64,000 nt of DNA from Streptomyces corallincola (GTDB taxonomy: Bacteria; Actinomycetota; Actinomycetes; Streptomycetales; Streptomycetaceae). The notes beneath the pieces were generated by a model. The model saw only the letters and a program-made list of their open reading frames with translations. It was not told the origin of the DNA and searched no databases. The first letter of the stretch is position 1; every line of letters begins with the position of its first letter. Positions 34,037-42,494 of this stretch are shown here, one piece after another. Made by a program: the position numbers and the translations under genes. The stretch is taken from NCBI RefSeq assembly GCF_019104725.1, contig NZ_JAHRXF010000004.1:1-64000 (forward strand), given 5' to 3'.

Positions 34037-35821
34037 ATGCCGGTTTCCGTAACCCTTCCGGCGCTCGGCGAGAGCGTCACCGAGGGCACCGTCACCCGCT
34101 GGCTGAAGGCCGAGGGCGAGCGCGTCGAGGCCGACGAGCCGCTGCTTGAGGTGTCCACCGACAAGGTGGACACCGAGATCCCCTCGCCCGCCGCCGGTGT
34201 CCTGGCCTCCATCAAGGTCGCCGAGGACGAGACCGTCGAGGTCGGCGCCGAGCTGGCCGTCATCGACGACGGCACGGGCGCGCCCGCCGCCGCCCCGGCC
34301 CCGGCCGCCGCGGAGGCCCCCGCCCCGGCCCCGGAGCCCACCCCGGCCCCCGCCGCCGAGGCCGCCCCCGCCGCCCAGGCCCCCGCGCCCGCCGCCGAGG
34401 CCCCGGCCGCCCCGGCCGGTGGCGCGCAGGGCACCGACGTGGTCCTGCCCGCGCTGGGCGAGTCGGTCACCGAGGGCACCGTCACCCGCTGGCTGAAGTC
34501 GGTCGGTGACTCCGTGGAGGCCGACGAGCCGCTGCTGGAGGTCTCCACCGACAAGGTGGACACCGAGATCCCCGCGCCCACCGCCGGTGTGCTGCTGGAG
34601 ATCGTGGTCGGCGAGGACGAGACCGCCGAGGTCGGCGCCAAGCTGGCCGTCATCGGCGCCCCCGGTGCCGCCCCGGCCGCCGCTCCGGCTCCGGCCGCCC
34701 CCGCCCCGGCGCCCGCCGCCGAGGCCCCGGCCGCGCCTGCCCCCACCCCGGCCCCCGAGCCGACCCCGGCCCCGGCGCCCGCCCAGGCACCGGCTCCGAC
34801 CCCGCAGCCGCAGGCCGCGGCTCCCGCCGCCGCTCCCGCTCCCGCTGCCCCCGCCGCTGAGGCCCCCGCTCCGGTCGCCGCCCAGGCGAGCGACGAGGGC
34901 GCCTATGTGACCCCGCTGGTGCGCAAGCTCGCCGCCGAGAACGGCGTGGACCTGTCCACCGTCAAGGGCACCGGCGTCGGCGGCCGTATCCGCAAGCAGG
35001 ACGTGCTCGCCGCGGCCGAGGCCGCCAAGAGCGCCGCCGCCCCGGCCCCGGCCGCCGCTGCCGCCCCGGCGAAGAAGGCCCCCGCGCTGGAGACCTCCCC
35101 GCTGCGCGGCCAGACCGTCAAGATGACCCGCATCCGCAAGGTCATCGGCGACAACATGGTCAAGGCCCTGACCGAGCAGGCCCAGCTCTCCTCGGTCGTC
35201 GAGGTGGACGTCACGCGGCTGATGAAGCTGCGCGGCCGGGCGAAGGACTCGTTCGCCGCCCGCGAGGGCGTCAAGCTCTCCCCGATGCCGTTCTTCGTGA
35301 AGGCCGCCGCCCAGGCGCTGAAGGCCCACCCGGTCATCAACGCCCGGATCAACGAGGCCGAGGGCACGATCACCTACTTCGACACCGAGAACGTCGGTAT
35401 CGCGGTGGACTCGGAGAAGGGCCTGATGACCCCGGTCATCAAGGGCGCCGGTGACCTCAACATCGCGGGTATCGCCAAGGCGACCGCCGACCTGGCGGGC
35501 AAGGTCCGCGCCAACAGGATCACCCCGGACGAGCTGTCCGGCGGGACCTTCACCATCTCCAACACCGGTTCGCGCGGTGCCCTGTTCGACACGATCATCG
35601 TGCCTCCGAACCAGGTCGCCATCCTCGGCATCGGTGCCACCGTGAAGCGCCCCGCGGTCATCGAGACCGAGGAGGGCACGGTCATCGGCGTCCGCGACAT
35701 GACGTACCTGACCCTCTCCTACGACCACCGTCTGGTGGACGGCGCCGACGCGGCCCGCTACCTGACGGCCGTCAAGGCGATCCTGGAGGCCGGCGAGTTC
35801 GAGGTCGAGCTCGGCCTGTAA
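34037..35821 (+). CDS. sucB: 2-oxo-acid dehydrogenase E2 acyltransferase (two lipoyl domains)
   Basis: A 594-residue E2 of the SucB/DlaT type. Two near-identical lipoyl domains (about residues 1-75 and 133-210) each have the lipoylation site [10 protein letters not shown], separated by Ala/Pro linkers. A subunit-binding domain ([34 protein letters not shown], near 290) follows, then the catalytic domain with [16 protein letters not shown]. Actinobacterial E2s of this type serve pyruvate dehydrogenase with AceE and can be shared, so the specificity label is uncertain. AAGGAG precedes the ATG. LipA/LipB at 48.8-50.7 kb would lipoylate it. Confidence 0.95.
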   Translation: MPVSVTLPALGESVTEGTVTRWLKAEGERVEADEPLLEVSTDKVDTEIPSPAAGVLASIKVAEDETVEVGAELAVIDDGTGAPAAAPAPAAAEAPAPAPEPTPAPAAEAAPAAQAPAPAAEAPAAPAGGAQGTDVVLPALGESVTEGTVTRWLKSVGDSVEADEPLLEVSTDKVDTEIPAPTAGVLLEIVVGEDETAEVGAKLAVIGAPGAAPAAAPAPAAPAPAPAAEAPAAPAPTPAPEPTPAPAPAQAPAPTPQPQAAAPAAAPAPAAPAAEAPAPVAAQASDEGAYVTPLVRKLAAENGVDLSTVKGTGVGGRIRKQDVLAAAEAAKSAAAPAPAAAAAPAKKAPALETSPLRGQTVKMTRIRKVIGDNMVKALTEQAQLSSVVEVDVTRLMKLRGRAKDSFAAREGVKLSPMPFFVKAAAQALKAHPVINARINEAEGTITYFDTENVGIAVDSEKGLMTPVIKGAGDLNIAGIAKATADLAGKVRANRITPDELSGGTFTISNTGSRGALFDTIIVPPNQVAILGIGATVKRPAVIETEEGTVIGVRDMTYLTLSYDHRLVDGADAARYLTAVKAILEAGEFEVELGL

Positions 35822-35837
35822 CCGCCCCTCCTGGCAG

Positions 35838-35881
35838 CGCGGGATGCCCCCGTCCGGAACTCCGGGCGGGGGCATCCCGCG
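35838..35881 (+). terminator. Terminator after the E2 gene
   Basis: Arms 35838-35852 and 35867-35881 are perfectly complementary over 15 bp, with additional CCGG/CCGG pairing in the loop. It starts 17 nt after the E2 stop. Confidence 0.9.
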
Positions 35882-35983
35882 TTCCCGGCCCGCCCACGGG
35901 GCATCGGTGACCCTGTGTGCGCCTTGTCTCACCTGGACGAAAGCGCCCGCGCGCGCCCTGTCCGGGCCGACGGGCGGCCGTAT

Positions 35984-35998
35984 TGTCTAAGCGTCAAA
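35984..35998. promoter_or_regulatory. GntR-type operator candidate over the regulator promoter
   Basis: TTGTCTAAGCGTCAA has the symmetric form TTGnC-N5-GnCAA, typical of short FCD-GntR operators. It overlaps the possible -10 TATTGT (35982-35987) of the adjacent GntR gene and ends 21 nt before its ATG, suggesting autoregulation. Confidence 0.5.
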
Positions 35999-36019
35999 CC
36001 CGGCCCTGAAGGAGCCCCC

Positions 36020-36652
36020 ATGACCGCGCCCGTCGTCCACTCGCTGCGCGAACAGATCCGCGAGCACATCGTGGAGGGGATCGTCAGCGGGCGCTGGCAG
36101 CCGGGGGAGCGGATCGTGGAGCGGCGGATCGCCACGGAGCTGGAGGTCAGCCAGACTCCGGTGCGCGAGGCGCTGCGGGAGCTGGAGTCGCTCCGGCTGA
36201 TCGAGTCGGCGCCGAACAAGGGCGTACGGGTGCGGAATCTGACGGCCGCCGACCTGGAGGAGAGCTATCCCGTCCGGGCGGGCCTGGAGGCCATCGCGGC
36301 GGAGCTGGCGGCCCAGCGGCTCGCGGAGGACTGCTCGGCCCTCCAGCCGCACGTCCTGGCGCTCTACGAGGCCGACCGCGACGCCGACGGCACCGGCCAG
36401 GTCCGGCACACCGTGGGCTTCCACCGCGAACTGGTCCGCGCCGCCGGGAACTCGGTGCTGCTGCACACCTGGGAGGGCCTGGGCATCGAGGTGTTCACGG
36501 CGCTGTCCATCCGCTGGCTCGGCACGGTGCAGCAGTCGTACGCCGAGGAGCACGAGGAGCTGGTGCAGGCGTTCCAGCGGCGGGACCCCCGGATCGCGGA
36601 GCTGGTGAAGGCGCACGTCCTGGGCTGCGCGCCCCGCCCCGACCTGGCCTGA
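36020..36652 (+). CDS. GntR-family (FCD domain) transcriptional regulator
   Basis: The 210-residue product has an N-terminal winged helix (LREQIREHIVEGIVSGRWQPGERI...VSQTPVREALRELE) and an all-helical FCD effector domain with the metal/ligand residues pattern DRDAD..H..FH and a late His. FCD regulators respond to small organic acids. Placed between the E2 and aceE genes, it is the natural candidate to sense a carboxylate such as pyruvate or lactate and control them. GAAGGAG precedes the ATG. Its own promoter carries a palindromic site, and aceE carries a different one. Confidence 0.9.
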   Translation: MTAPVVHSLREQIREHIVEGIVSGRWQPGERIVERRIATELEVSQTPVREALRELESLRLIESAPNKGVRVRNLTAADLEESYPVRAGLEAIAAELAAQRLAEDCSALQPHVLALYEADRDADGTGQVRHTVGFHRELVRAAGNSVLLHTWEGLGIEVFTALSIRWLGTVQQSYAEEHEELVQAFQRRDPRIAELVKAHVLGCAPRPDLA

Positions 36653-36764
36653 GCATCCCCCCGCCCACCTGCGAAAACCAGGGAAAATCACGGCACCGCG
36701 TGCCCTTTCCCAAGGCACCGGGTGCCTACTTTTCTCAGATCGAGAGCTTTTGCCCTGGAACCCT

Positions 36765-36794
36765 TTGATCGATCATCGATCAGGGGGATACAGT
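36765..36794 (+). promoter_or_regulatory. aceE promoter with 17-bp palindromic operator
   Basis: A -35-like TTGATC (36765-36770) and a -10 TACAGT (36789-36794) are separated by 18 nt. The perfect palindrome TGATCGATCATCGATCA (36766-36782, central C) covers the -35 and half the spacer, a classic repressor position. Flanking CCC/GGG extend the symmetry. The expected start is near 36801, leaving about 100 nt of leader. Confidence 0.65.
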
Positions 36795-36903
36795 CCTCGA
36801 CGGACTTCCACCGAGGTCCGCTGCCCTGTCCTGCCAAAGACTCAAGGGCAACCCCGAACCCTTAACGATGAGGGAACCCCCTTCGACTGAGGAAGGCGGC
36901 GAC

Positions 36904-39606
36904 ATGACCGACCCCTACGCCATCCAGCCGAGCGCGCTCGACCAGCTCCCGGACCGTGACCCGGAGGAGACCGCCGAGTGGCGGGCCTCCCTGGACGCCG
37001 TCGCACGGGAGGCGGGCCCGCACCGCGCCGCGTACCTGATGCGCCGCACGCTGGAACGGGCGGAGGCGGGCGGCGTCGCGCTGCCGAAGCTTCTGGAGAC
37101 GGACTACGTCAACACCATCCCCACCGCCGCCGAGCCCGCTGCGGACGGCGACGAGGCGATGGAAGCCCGGATCACCGCGTGGAACCGCTGGAACGCGGCG
37201 GCGATGGTGACCCGTGGCGCGCGGTACGGCGTGGGCGGCCACATCGCCACCTTCGCCTCGGCGGCCTGGCTGTACGAGACCGGCTTCAACCACTTCTTCA
37301 AGGGCAAGGAGGGCGACGGCTCCGGCGACCAGATCTACGTCCAGGGCCACGCCGCCCCCGGCGTCTACGCCCGTGCCTTCCTGGACGGCCGCCTCACCGA
37401 GGCCCACCTCGACAACTTCCGCCAGGAGGCGGGCGGCAACGGCCTCCCGTCGTACCCGCACCCGCGCCGCCTGCCCTGGCTGTGGGAGTTCCCGACGGTG
37501 TCGATGGGCCTCGGCCCGCTCTCCGCGATCTACCAGGCGCGCTTCAACCGCTACCTGACCAACCGCGGCATCAAGGACGTCTCCGCCTCGCACGTGTGGG
37601 CGTTCCTCGGTGACGGCGAGATGGACGAGCCGGAGTCCACGGCGGCCCTCTCGCTCGCCGCCCGTGAGGGTCTGGACAACCTGACCTTCGTCATCAACTG
37701 CAACCTGCAGCGCCTCGACGGCCCGGTCCGCGCCAACTTCAAGATCGTGCAGGAGCTGGAGGCCCAGTTCCGGGGCGCCGGGTGGAACGTCGTGAAGACG
37801 CTCTGGGGCACCGCCTGGGACGAGCTGTTCCGGCTCGACACCACGGGCGCCCTGGTCCGCCGTCTCCGCCAGGTGCCGGACGCCCAGGTGCAGACGTACC
37901 AGACGCGCGACGCGGCCTACATCCGCCAGGACTTCTTCGGCGCCGACCCGGAGCTGGCCGCGATGGCGAAGCTGCTGAGCGACGACAAGATCCTGGAGTG
38001 CTTCCACCTGTCGCGCGGCGGCCACGAGGCCCGCAAGGTGTACGCCGCCTACCGCGCGGCGGTGTCCTTCAAGGGCGCGCCGACCGTGGTCCTGGCCCAG
38101 ACGGTCAAGGGCCACACCCTCGGCGAGGGCTTCGCCTCGAAGAACGCCAACCACCAGATGAAGAAGCTCTCGGTGGACGAGTTCAAGGCGATGCGCGACC
38201 TGCTCGAACTGCCCATCAAGGACAGCGACTTCACCGACGGCCTGGTCCCCTACGGCCACCCCGGCGCCGACTCCCCCGAGGTCCGCTACCTCCAGGAGCG
38301 CCGCGCGGCCCTCGGCGGTCCGGCCCCGGCCCGCCGTACGCACCCGCTGGCCCCGCTGCCCGCGCCGTCGGAGAAGGCGTTCGCCTCCTTCGACAAGGGC
38401 TCCGGCTCGCAGAGCGTCGCCACCACGATGGCCTTCGTCCGCCTCGTCAAGGACCTCGTCCGCGACAAGGAGACCGGCAGGCGCTGGGTGCCGATCGTCC
38501 CCGACGAGGCGCGCACCTTCGGCATGGAGAGCCTCTTCCCGTCCCTCGGCATCTACTCGCCCAAGGGCCAGACGTACGAGCCGGTGGACCGCGACCAGCT
38601 CATGTACTACAAGGAGGCCAAGGACGGCCAGATCCTCAACGAGGGGATCACCGAGGCCGGTTCGATGGCCGACTTCATCGCCGCGTCCACCGCGTACGCC
38701 ACCCACGGCGAGGCGATGATCCCGTTCTACATCTTCTACTCGATGTTCGGCTGGCAGCGCACGGCCGACCAGATGTGGCAGCTCGGCGACCAGCTCGGCC
38801 GGGGCTTCCTGGTCGGCGCCACCGCCGGGCGGACCACGCTGACCGGCGAGGGCCTCCAGCACGCCGACGGCCACTCCCCCGTCATCGCGGCCACCAACCC
38901 GGCCGCGCTGAGCTACGACCCGGCGTTCGCGTACGAGATCGCGGTCATCGTCCGCGAGGGTCTGCGCCGGATGTACGGCGAGGCGCTGCCGGGCGAGGAC
39001 CAGAACGTCTTCTACTACCTGACGGTCTACAACGAGCCGATGCCGCAGCCCGCCAAACCGGCCGCCGCGCACATCGACGAGGGCATCGTCAAGGGCCTGT
39101 ACCGCTTCAACACGGCGGAGTCCGCGGGCCTTTCGGTCCCGGCCAACGCACCGCGCCTGCAACTGCTGGGCTCGGGTACGGCGATCCACTGGGCGCTGAA
39201 GGCGCAGCGGCTGCTCGCCGAGGAGTGGGGCATCTCGGCCGACGTGTGGTCCGCGACCTCCTGGGGCGAGCTGCGCCGGGACGCGCTGGAGGCCGACGAG
39301 GCGCTGCTGCGCGGCGAGGAGCGGGTGCCGTTCGTGCGCCGCGCGCTGGCCGGTGCCGAGGGCCCGGTCCTCGCGGTGTCGGACTACATGCGTCAGGTGC
39401 CGGACCAGATCGCGCAGTGGGTCGAGCAGGACTGGTCCTCGCTGGGCGCCGACGGCTTCGGTCTGTCGGACACCCGTGACGCGGCCCGCCGCCACTTCGG
39501 TGTGGACGCCGAGTCCATCGTCGTCGCGGCCCTGGCCCAGCTCGCCCGGCGCGGCGAGGTCAAGGCGACGGCCGTGAAGGAAGCGCGCGAGAAGTACGGG
39601 CTGTAA
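36904..39606 (+). CDS. aceE: Pyruvate dehydrogenase E1, homodimeric type
   Basis: Thiamine-diphosphate enzyme that decarboxylates pyruvate and acylates the E2 lipoyl groups; 900 residues, typical of AceE. Visible segments are GGHIATFASAAWLYETGFNHFFKG, the ThDP-binding GDGEMDEPES...NCNLQRLDGPV (GDG-N motif), QTVKGHTLGEGF and ITEAGSMADFIA. ATG 36904 follows GAGGAAGG; a longer ATG at 36868 lacks a ribosome site. It is a single cistron with its own operator-bearing promoter and terminator, separate from lpd-sucB. Confidence 0.96.
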   Translation: MTDPYAIQPSALDQLPDRDPEETAEWRASLDAVAREAGPHRAAYLMRRTLERAEAGGVALPKLLETDYVNTIPTAAEPAADGDEAMEARITAWNRWNAAAMVTRGARYGVGGHIATFASAAWLYETGFNHFFKGKEGDGSGDQIYVQGHAAPGVYARAFLDGRLTEAHLDNFRQEAGGNGLPSYPHPRRLPWLWEFPTVSMGLGPLSAIYQARFNRYLTNRGIKDVSASHVWAFLGDGEMDEPESTAALSLAAREGLDNLTFVINCNLQRLDGPVRANFKIVQELEAQFRGAGWNVVKTLWGTAWDELFRLDTTGALVRRLRQVPDAQVQTYQTRDAAYIRQDFFGADPELAAMAKLLSDDKILECFHLSRGGHEARKVYAAYRAAVSFKGAPTVVLAQTVKGHTLGEGFASKNANHQMKKLSVDEFKAMRDLLELPIKDSDFTDGLVPYGHPGADSPEVRYLQERRAALGGPAPARRTHPLAPLPAPSEKAFASFDKGSGSQSVATTMAFVRLVKDLVRDKETGRRWVPIVPDEARTFGMESLFPSLGIYSPKGQTYEPVDRDQLMYYKEAKDGQILNEGITEAGSMADFIAASTAYATHGEAMIPFYIFYSMFGWQRTADQMWQLGDQLGRGFLVGATAGRTTLTGEGLQHADGHSPVIAATNPAALSYDPAFAYEIAVIVREGLRRMYGEALPGEDQNVFYYLTVYNEPMPQPAKPAAAHIDEGIVKGLYRFNTAESAGLSVPANAPRLQLLGSGTAIHWALKAQRLLAEEWGISADVWSATSWGELRRDALEADEALLRGEERVPFVRRALAGAEGPVLAVSDYMRQVPDQIAQWVEQDWSSLGADGFGLSDTRDAARRHFGVDAESIVVAALAQLARRGEVKATAVKEAREKYGL

Positions 39607-39619
39607 CACCCCGGCCCCT

Positions 39620-39673
39620 GGAGAAAGGGGGTCCGGTGTGGTCCTCGGGGACCGCACCGGGCCCCCTTTCTCC
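39620..39673 (+). terminator. Long terminator after aceE
   Basis: GGAGAAAGGGGG and CCCCCTTTCTCC pair as the outer stem, with CCGGTG-GGTCC and GGACC-CACCGG inside. It starts 14 nt after the aceE stop. Confidence 0.9.
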
Positions 39674-39698
39674 GTGTCCGGCCGGGCATCATGGGCGC

Positions 39699-40676
39699 AT
39701 GCGTGCCGCCCGGCTGATCAAGATGGTTCTGCTGCTCCAGGCCCGGCCCGCCATGACCGGCGCCGAACTGGCCGCCGAGCTGGAGGTGTCGGAGCGTACC
39801 GTCGCGCGGGACGCGCAGGCGCTCTCCGAGGCCGGGGTCCCGGTGTACGCGGACCGGGGCCGGGCGGGCGGTTACCGGCTGGTCGGCGGGTATCGCACCC
39901 GGCTGACGGGGCTGGCCCGCGACGAGGCGGAGGCGCTGTTCCTGAGCGGGGTGCCGGGCGCGCTGCGGGAGATGGGGCTGGCGGACGTGGCGTCGGCGGC
40001 CCGGCTGAAGGTGTCGGCGGCGCTGCTGCCCGCGCTGCGGGACGCCCCGGACAGCGCGGCCGGACGCTTCCACCTGGACGCGCCGGGCTGGTTCCACGAG
40101 CCCCGCACGCCCGAGCCGCTGCCCCGGATCGCGGAGGCGGTGTGGGGCGATCTGCCGCTGGGGGTGGTGTACCGGCGCGGACGGGCGTGCGCGGAACGGG
40201 AGTTGGAGCCGTACGGCCTGGTGCTGAAGGCGGGCGTCTGGTATCTGTGCGCGCGGGTCGCCGGGGCGGACGCCTTCCGTACGTACCGGGTGGACCGGTT
40301 CGAGGCGGTCGCGGTGCGCTCCGGGCGGTTCGTACGGGACCCGGAGTTCGACCTGCCCGCGTTCTGGGCGGCGCAGGCGGACCGGTTCGCCCGCTCGCTG
40401 CTGCGCGCCGAGGCGGTCGTCCGCCTCTCCCCCGGCGGCGTGCGGGCCCTGCCGCGCGCGGTCGGCCCGCGGGCGGCCCAGGAGGCACTGGACGGCGCGG
40501 GGGCACCGGACGCGGAGGGGTGGGTGCGGGTGGTGGTGCCGGTGGAGTCGGAGGAGGTCGCGCACGAGCAGCTGCGGCTGCTGGGCCCGGAGGTGGAGGT
40601 ACTGGGCCCGGCGGCGCTGCGGGAGCGGTGCGCGGCGGACGCGCGGCGGCTGGCGGCGCGGTACGGGGGCGGCTGA
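39699..40676 (+). CDS. WYL-domain transcriptional regulator
   Basis: The 325-residue product combines an N-terminal HTH (GAELAAELEVSERTVARDAQALSEAGVPVYADRG, residues about 18-52) with a WYL domain (LGVVYRRG...LEPYGLVLKAGVWYLCAR) and a C-terminal extension. WYL domains bind small ligands or nucleic acid; many sit in YafY/PafBC-like regulators. No target is apparent nearby. The ATG lacks a ribosome site; CATCAT 6 nt upstream may be its -10, giving a leaderless message. Confidence 0.9.
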   Translation: MRAARLIKMVLLLQARPAMTGAELAAELEVSERTVARDAQALSEAGVPVYADRGRAGGYRLVGGYRTRLTGLARDEAEALFLSGVPGALREMGLADVASAARLKVSAALLPALRDAPDSAAGRFHLDAPGWFHEPRTPEPLPRIAEAVWGDLPLGVVYRRGRACAERELEPYGLVLKAGVWYLCARVAGADAFRTYRVDRFEAVAVRSGRFVRDPEFDLPAFWAAQADRFARSLLRAEAVVRLSPGGVRALPRAVGPRAAQEALDGAGAPDAEGWVRVVVPVESEEVAHEQLRLLGPEVEVLGPAALRERCAADARRLAARYGGG

Positions 40677-40690
40677 TCCCCGCGGGGGCC

Positions 40691-40750
40691 GCGTACGGGG
40701 TCCGGGAGACGCGTGCGGGGTCCGGGGGCCGCGTGCGCGGTGAGGGAGAT
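40691..40750. repeat. 20-bp degenerate tandem repeat, three units
   Basis: Units begin at 40691, 40711 and 40731; the first two (GCGTACGGGGTCCGGGAGAC and a copy) match at 17 of 20 positions, and the third is more diverged. They lie between the WYL gene and the DUF4240 gene. Confidence 0.6.
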
Positions 40751-40814
40751 CGTGTGACGAACCGCCGCACTCCGCGTGCGCCCGTCCGGCCGAGGCCCGA
40801 TGCTGGTGTGCGTG

Positions 40815-41333
40815 ATGGACGAGACGGAGTTCTGGGAGCTGATCGACACCAGCCGCGAGGCCGCCGGGGGCGACCCCGAGGACCAGGCGGACGCGCTCGT
40901 GGACCGGCTGCTCCAGCTCGACCCGGAGCTGGTCCTGGACTTCGCCCGGCATTTCGAGGCCCGCTACAACCGTGCCTACCACTGGGACCTGTGGGGCGCG
41001 GCCTGGGTGCTGCTGGACGGGGCGAGCGACGACGTCTTCGACTCGTTCCGGTGCTGGCTGATCGGTCAGGGCCGGGAGGTCTTCGAGGGCGCCCTGCACG
41101 CCCCGGACTCCCTGGCGGAGCTGCTGGCGGAGTTCGACGAGGAGATCGACGGGGACGGCGAGGAGCTGGGGTTCGCGGCCGACGAGGCGTACGAGGAGCT
41201 GACCGGCACGGTCGCCCCGGATCTCGGCATCGCGCCCGCCCCGCCGGAGCCGGAGGGCACCCCGGTGGACTTCGAGGACGACGCGACGCTGGCCGAGCTG
41301 TACCCGCGGCTCACCTCCCGGTTCCGGGACTGA
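40815..41333 (+). CDS. DUF4240 domain protein
   Basis: A 172-residue, strongly acidic soluble protein of the DUF4240 family. The conserved block is MDETEFWELIDTSR...WDLWGAAWVLLDGASDDVFDSFRCWLIGQG. Members are widespread in Streptomyces and lack a known role. ATG 40815 gives the family's usual N-terminus; ATG 40800 is in frame. Its last 23 bases overlap the 3' end of the convergent amidase gene. Confidence 0.88.
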   Translation: MDETEFWELIDTSREAAGGDPEDQADALVDRLLQLDPELVLDFARHFEARYNRAYHWDLWGAAWVLLDGASDDVFDSFRCWLIGQGREVFEGALHAPDSLAELLAEFDEEIDGDGEELGFAADEAYEELTGTVAPDLGIAPAPPEPEGTPVDFEDDATLAELYPRLTSRFRD

Positions 41334-42279
41334 CGGCGGCGGCGGCGGGCGTTCCGTGTCCGGTGTCCGCGGGGTCGTGCGCGACGGCCGGGGAGCTGAC
41401 GGGAGAGGCGGCCGGGGCGGTGCGGGCCGGGCTCGCGGAGACGGGCGCCTTCGGCTCGGCGGTGCCGGTGACCGTACGGCCCTGGAGGCGGGCCGCCTGC
41501 TGCCGGATCTCCGGGAGGCGGGCGGTGAGGGCGGCGCCGGGGCAGCTGGTCATGTACCCGTCCTGGTGTCCGGCGACGGCGGGCAGGGTGGCACCGGTGC
41601 CCGCCTTGAAGCGGCTGAGGTCGTTGCTGGAGACGAGGTGCGCGGTGGAGCGGGGGTCCACGTCGGCGAGGCCCAGTTTCCAGGCGGCGACGGCGGCGAT
41701 GGCGTCGGTCATGGCGCGCGGTACGGGCACTCCGGAGGTGAAGGTGCCGAGCGCGGCGATGCCCGCCGTACGGTGGTTGAAGCCCTGGGTGTGGGCGCCG
41801 GTGACGGCCCGGTCCACACCGCCCGCGCGGCCCTCGTAGACGGTGCCGCAGCGGTCCACCAGGAAGTTGTAGCCGATGTCGTCCCAGCTGCGGGGGCCGG
41901 TCTGGCCGGTGTAGAGGGCGCGGATGATGCGGGGCGCGTCGGCGCAGTCGTACCCGTTGGGCGAGTCGGTGTGGTGGACGAAGACGGCGACCACCTTGTC
42001 GTCGTAGCGCGGCGGGGGCTGGCTGGGCAGGACCGGGGCGGTGGCGAGCCAGACGGACCGGGGCACGATGCGCGGCCGGGGCGCCGGGTGGGCCGGTGCC
42101 GGGACGGCGGCGGGGCGGGCGAGGGGGACGGCGGCGGGGCGCTCGACGCCGCGCGCGCACAGGGCGAGCGCGACGACGGCGGCCAGGCCGGGCAGGCACC
42201 CCAGCAGCACCAGCAGCGCTCCGGGGACCCGCACGGTCCCCTGCCGCCGCGCCGCCGGCGATCTTCGGAAGACACGCAT
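41311..42279 (-). CDS. PGRP-family N-acetylmuramoyl-L-alanine amidase
   Basis: A 322-residue exported or membrane-anchored peptidoglycan amidase. It begins with a basic segment and one hydrophobic helix (about residues 18-45), then an Ala/Pro linker, and a PGRP/Amidase_2 domain. Zinc-site motifs are VFVHHTDSPNGYDC, GAHTQGFNHRTAGI and VAGHQDGYMTSCPG. A Pro/Ala/Ser-rich tail of about 55 residues may span the wall. ATG 42279 is chosen because GACAGT lies 7 nt upstream; an in-frame start at 42330 is possible. It is divergent from the MarP-like gene. Confidence 0.88.
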   Translation of the reverse strand: MRVFRRSPAARRQGTVRVPGALLVLLGCLPGLAAVVALALCARGVERPAAVPLARPAAVPAPAHPAPRPRIVPRSVWLATAPVLPSQPPPRYDDKVVAVFVHHTDSPNGYDCADAPRIIRALYTGQTGPRSWDDIGYNFLVDRCGTVYEGRAGGVDRAVTGAHTQGFNHRTAGIAALGTFTSGVPVPRAMTDAIAAVAAWKLGLADVDPRSTAHLVSSNDLSRFKAGTGATLPAVAGHQDGYMTSCPGAALTARLPEIRQQAARLQGRTVTGTAEPKAPVSASPARTAPAASPVSSPAVAHDPADTGHGTPAAAAVSPGTGR

Positions 42280-42494
42280 GATGCTCACTGTCGGGCGGCG
42301 CGGCGCGGCCCGCGATGTGTGATCTGCCACCTGGTGGAACCATCGGCCGGGTGGCGGACGTTTGGGGACATAGGGAGTTCTCCGGCCGTCGTGCGGTCCC
42401 GGAGGGCGCCCCGTCCGATCGTCGGGGCCGTGGGTCCCGGTCCGTCCAGGGGCGCCCCGAGCCCGTTCCGGGCGTCCGAGTGAAAGGCGGCTCC
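42280..42494. promoter_or_regulatory. Divergent amidase / MarP-like promoter region
   Basis: Besides the amidase -10 (GACAGT, minus strand 42287-42292), the gap contains GGACATAGGG near 42366-42375 as a weak -10 candidate for the protease gene, and small palindromes such as GGGGCGCCCC. Both genes act on the envelope and may be co-regulated; no shared site is evident. Confidence 0.3.

Noticed and set aside
34290..34900. Ala/Pro-codon repeats that look like a tandem DNA repeat
   Set aside because: They encode the flexible inter-domain linkers of the E2 protein, which are expected in this family.
32621..35932. A 1103-codon minus-strand open frame opposite lpd and the E2 gene
   Set aside because: Gly/Arg/Leu-rich shadow of the Ala/Pro linkers in the E2 gene; no ribosome site and no recognisable domain.
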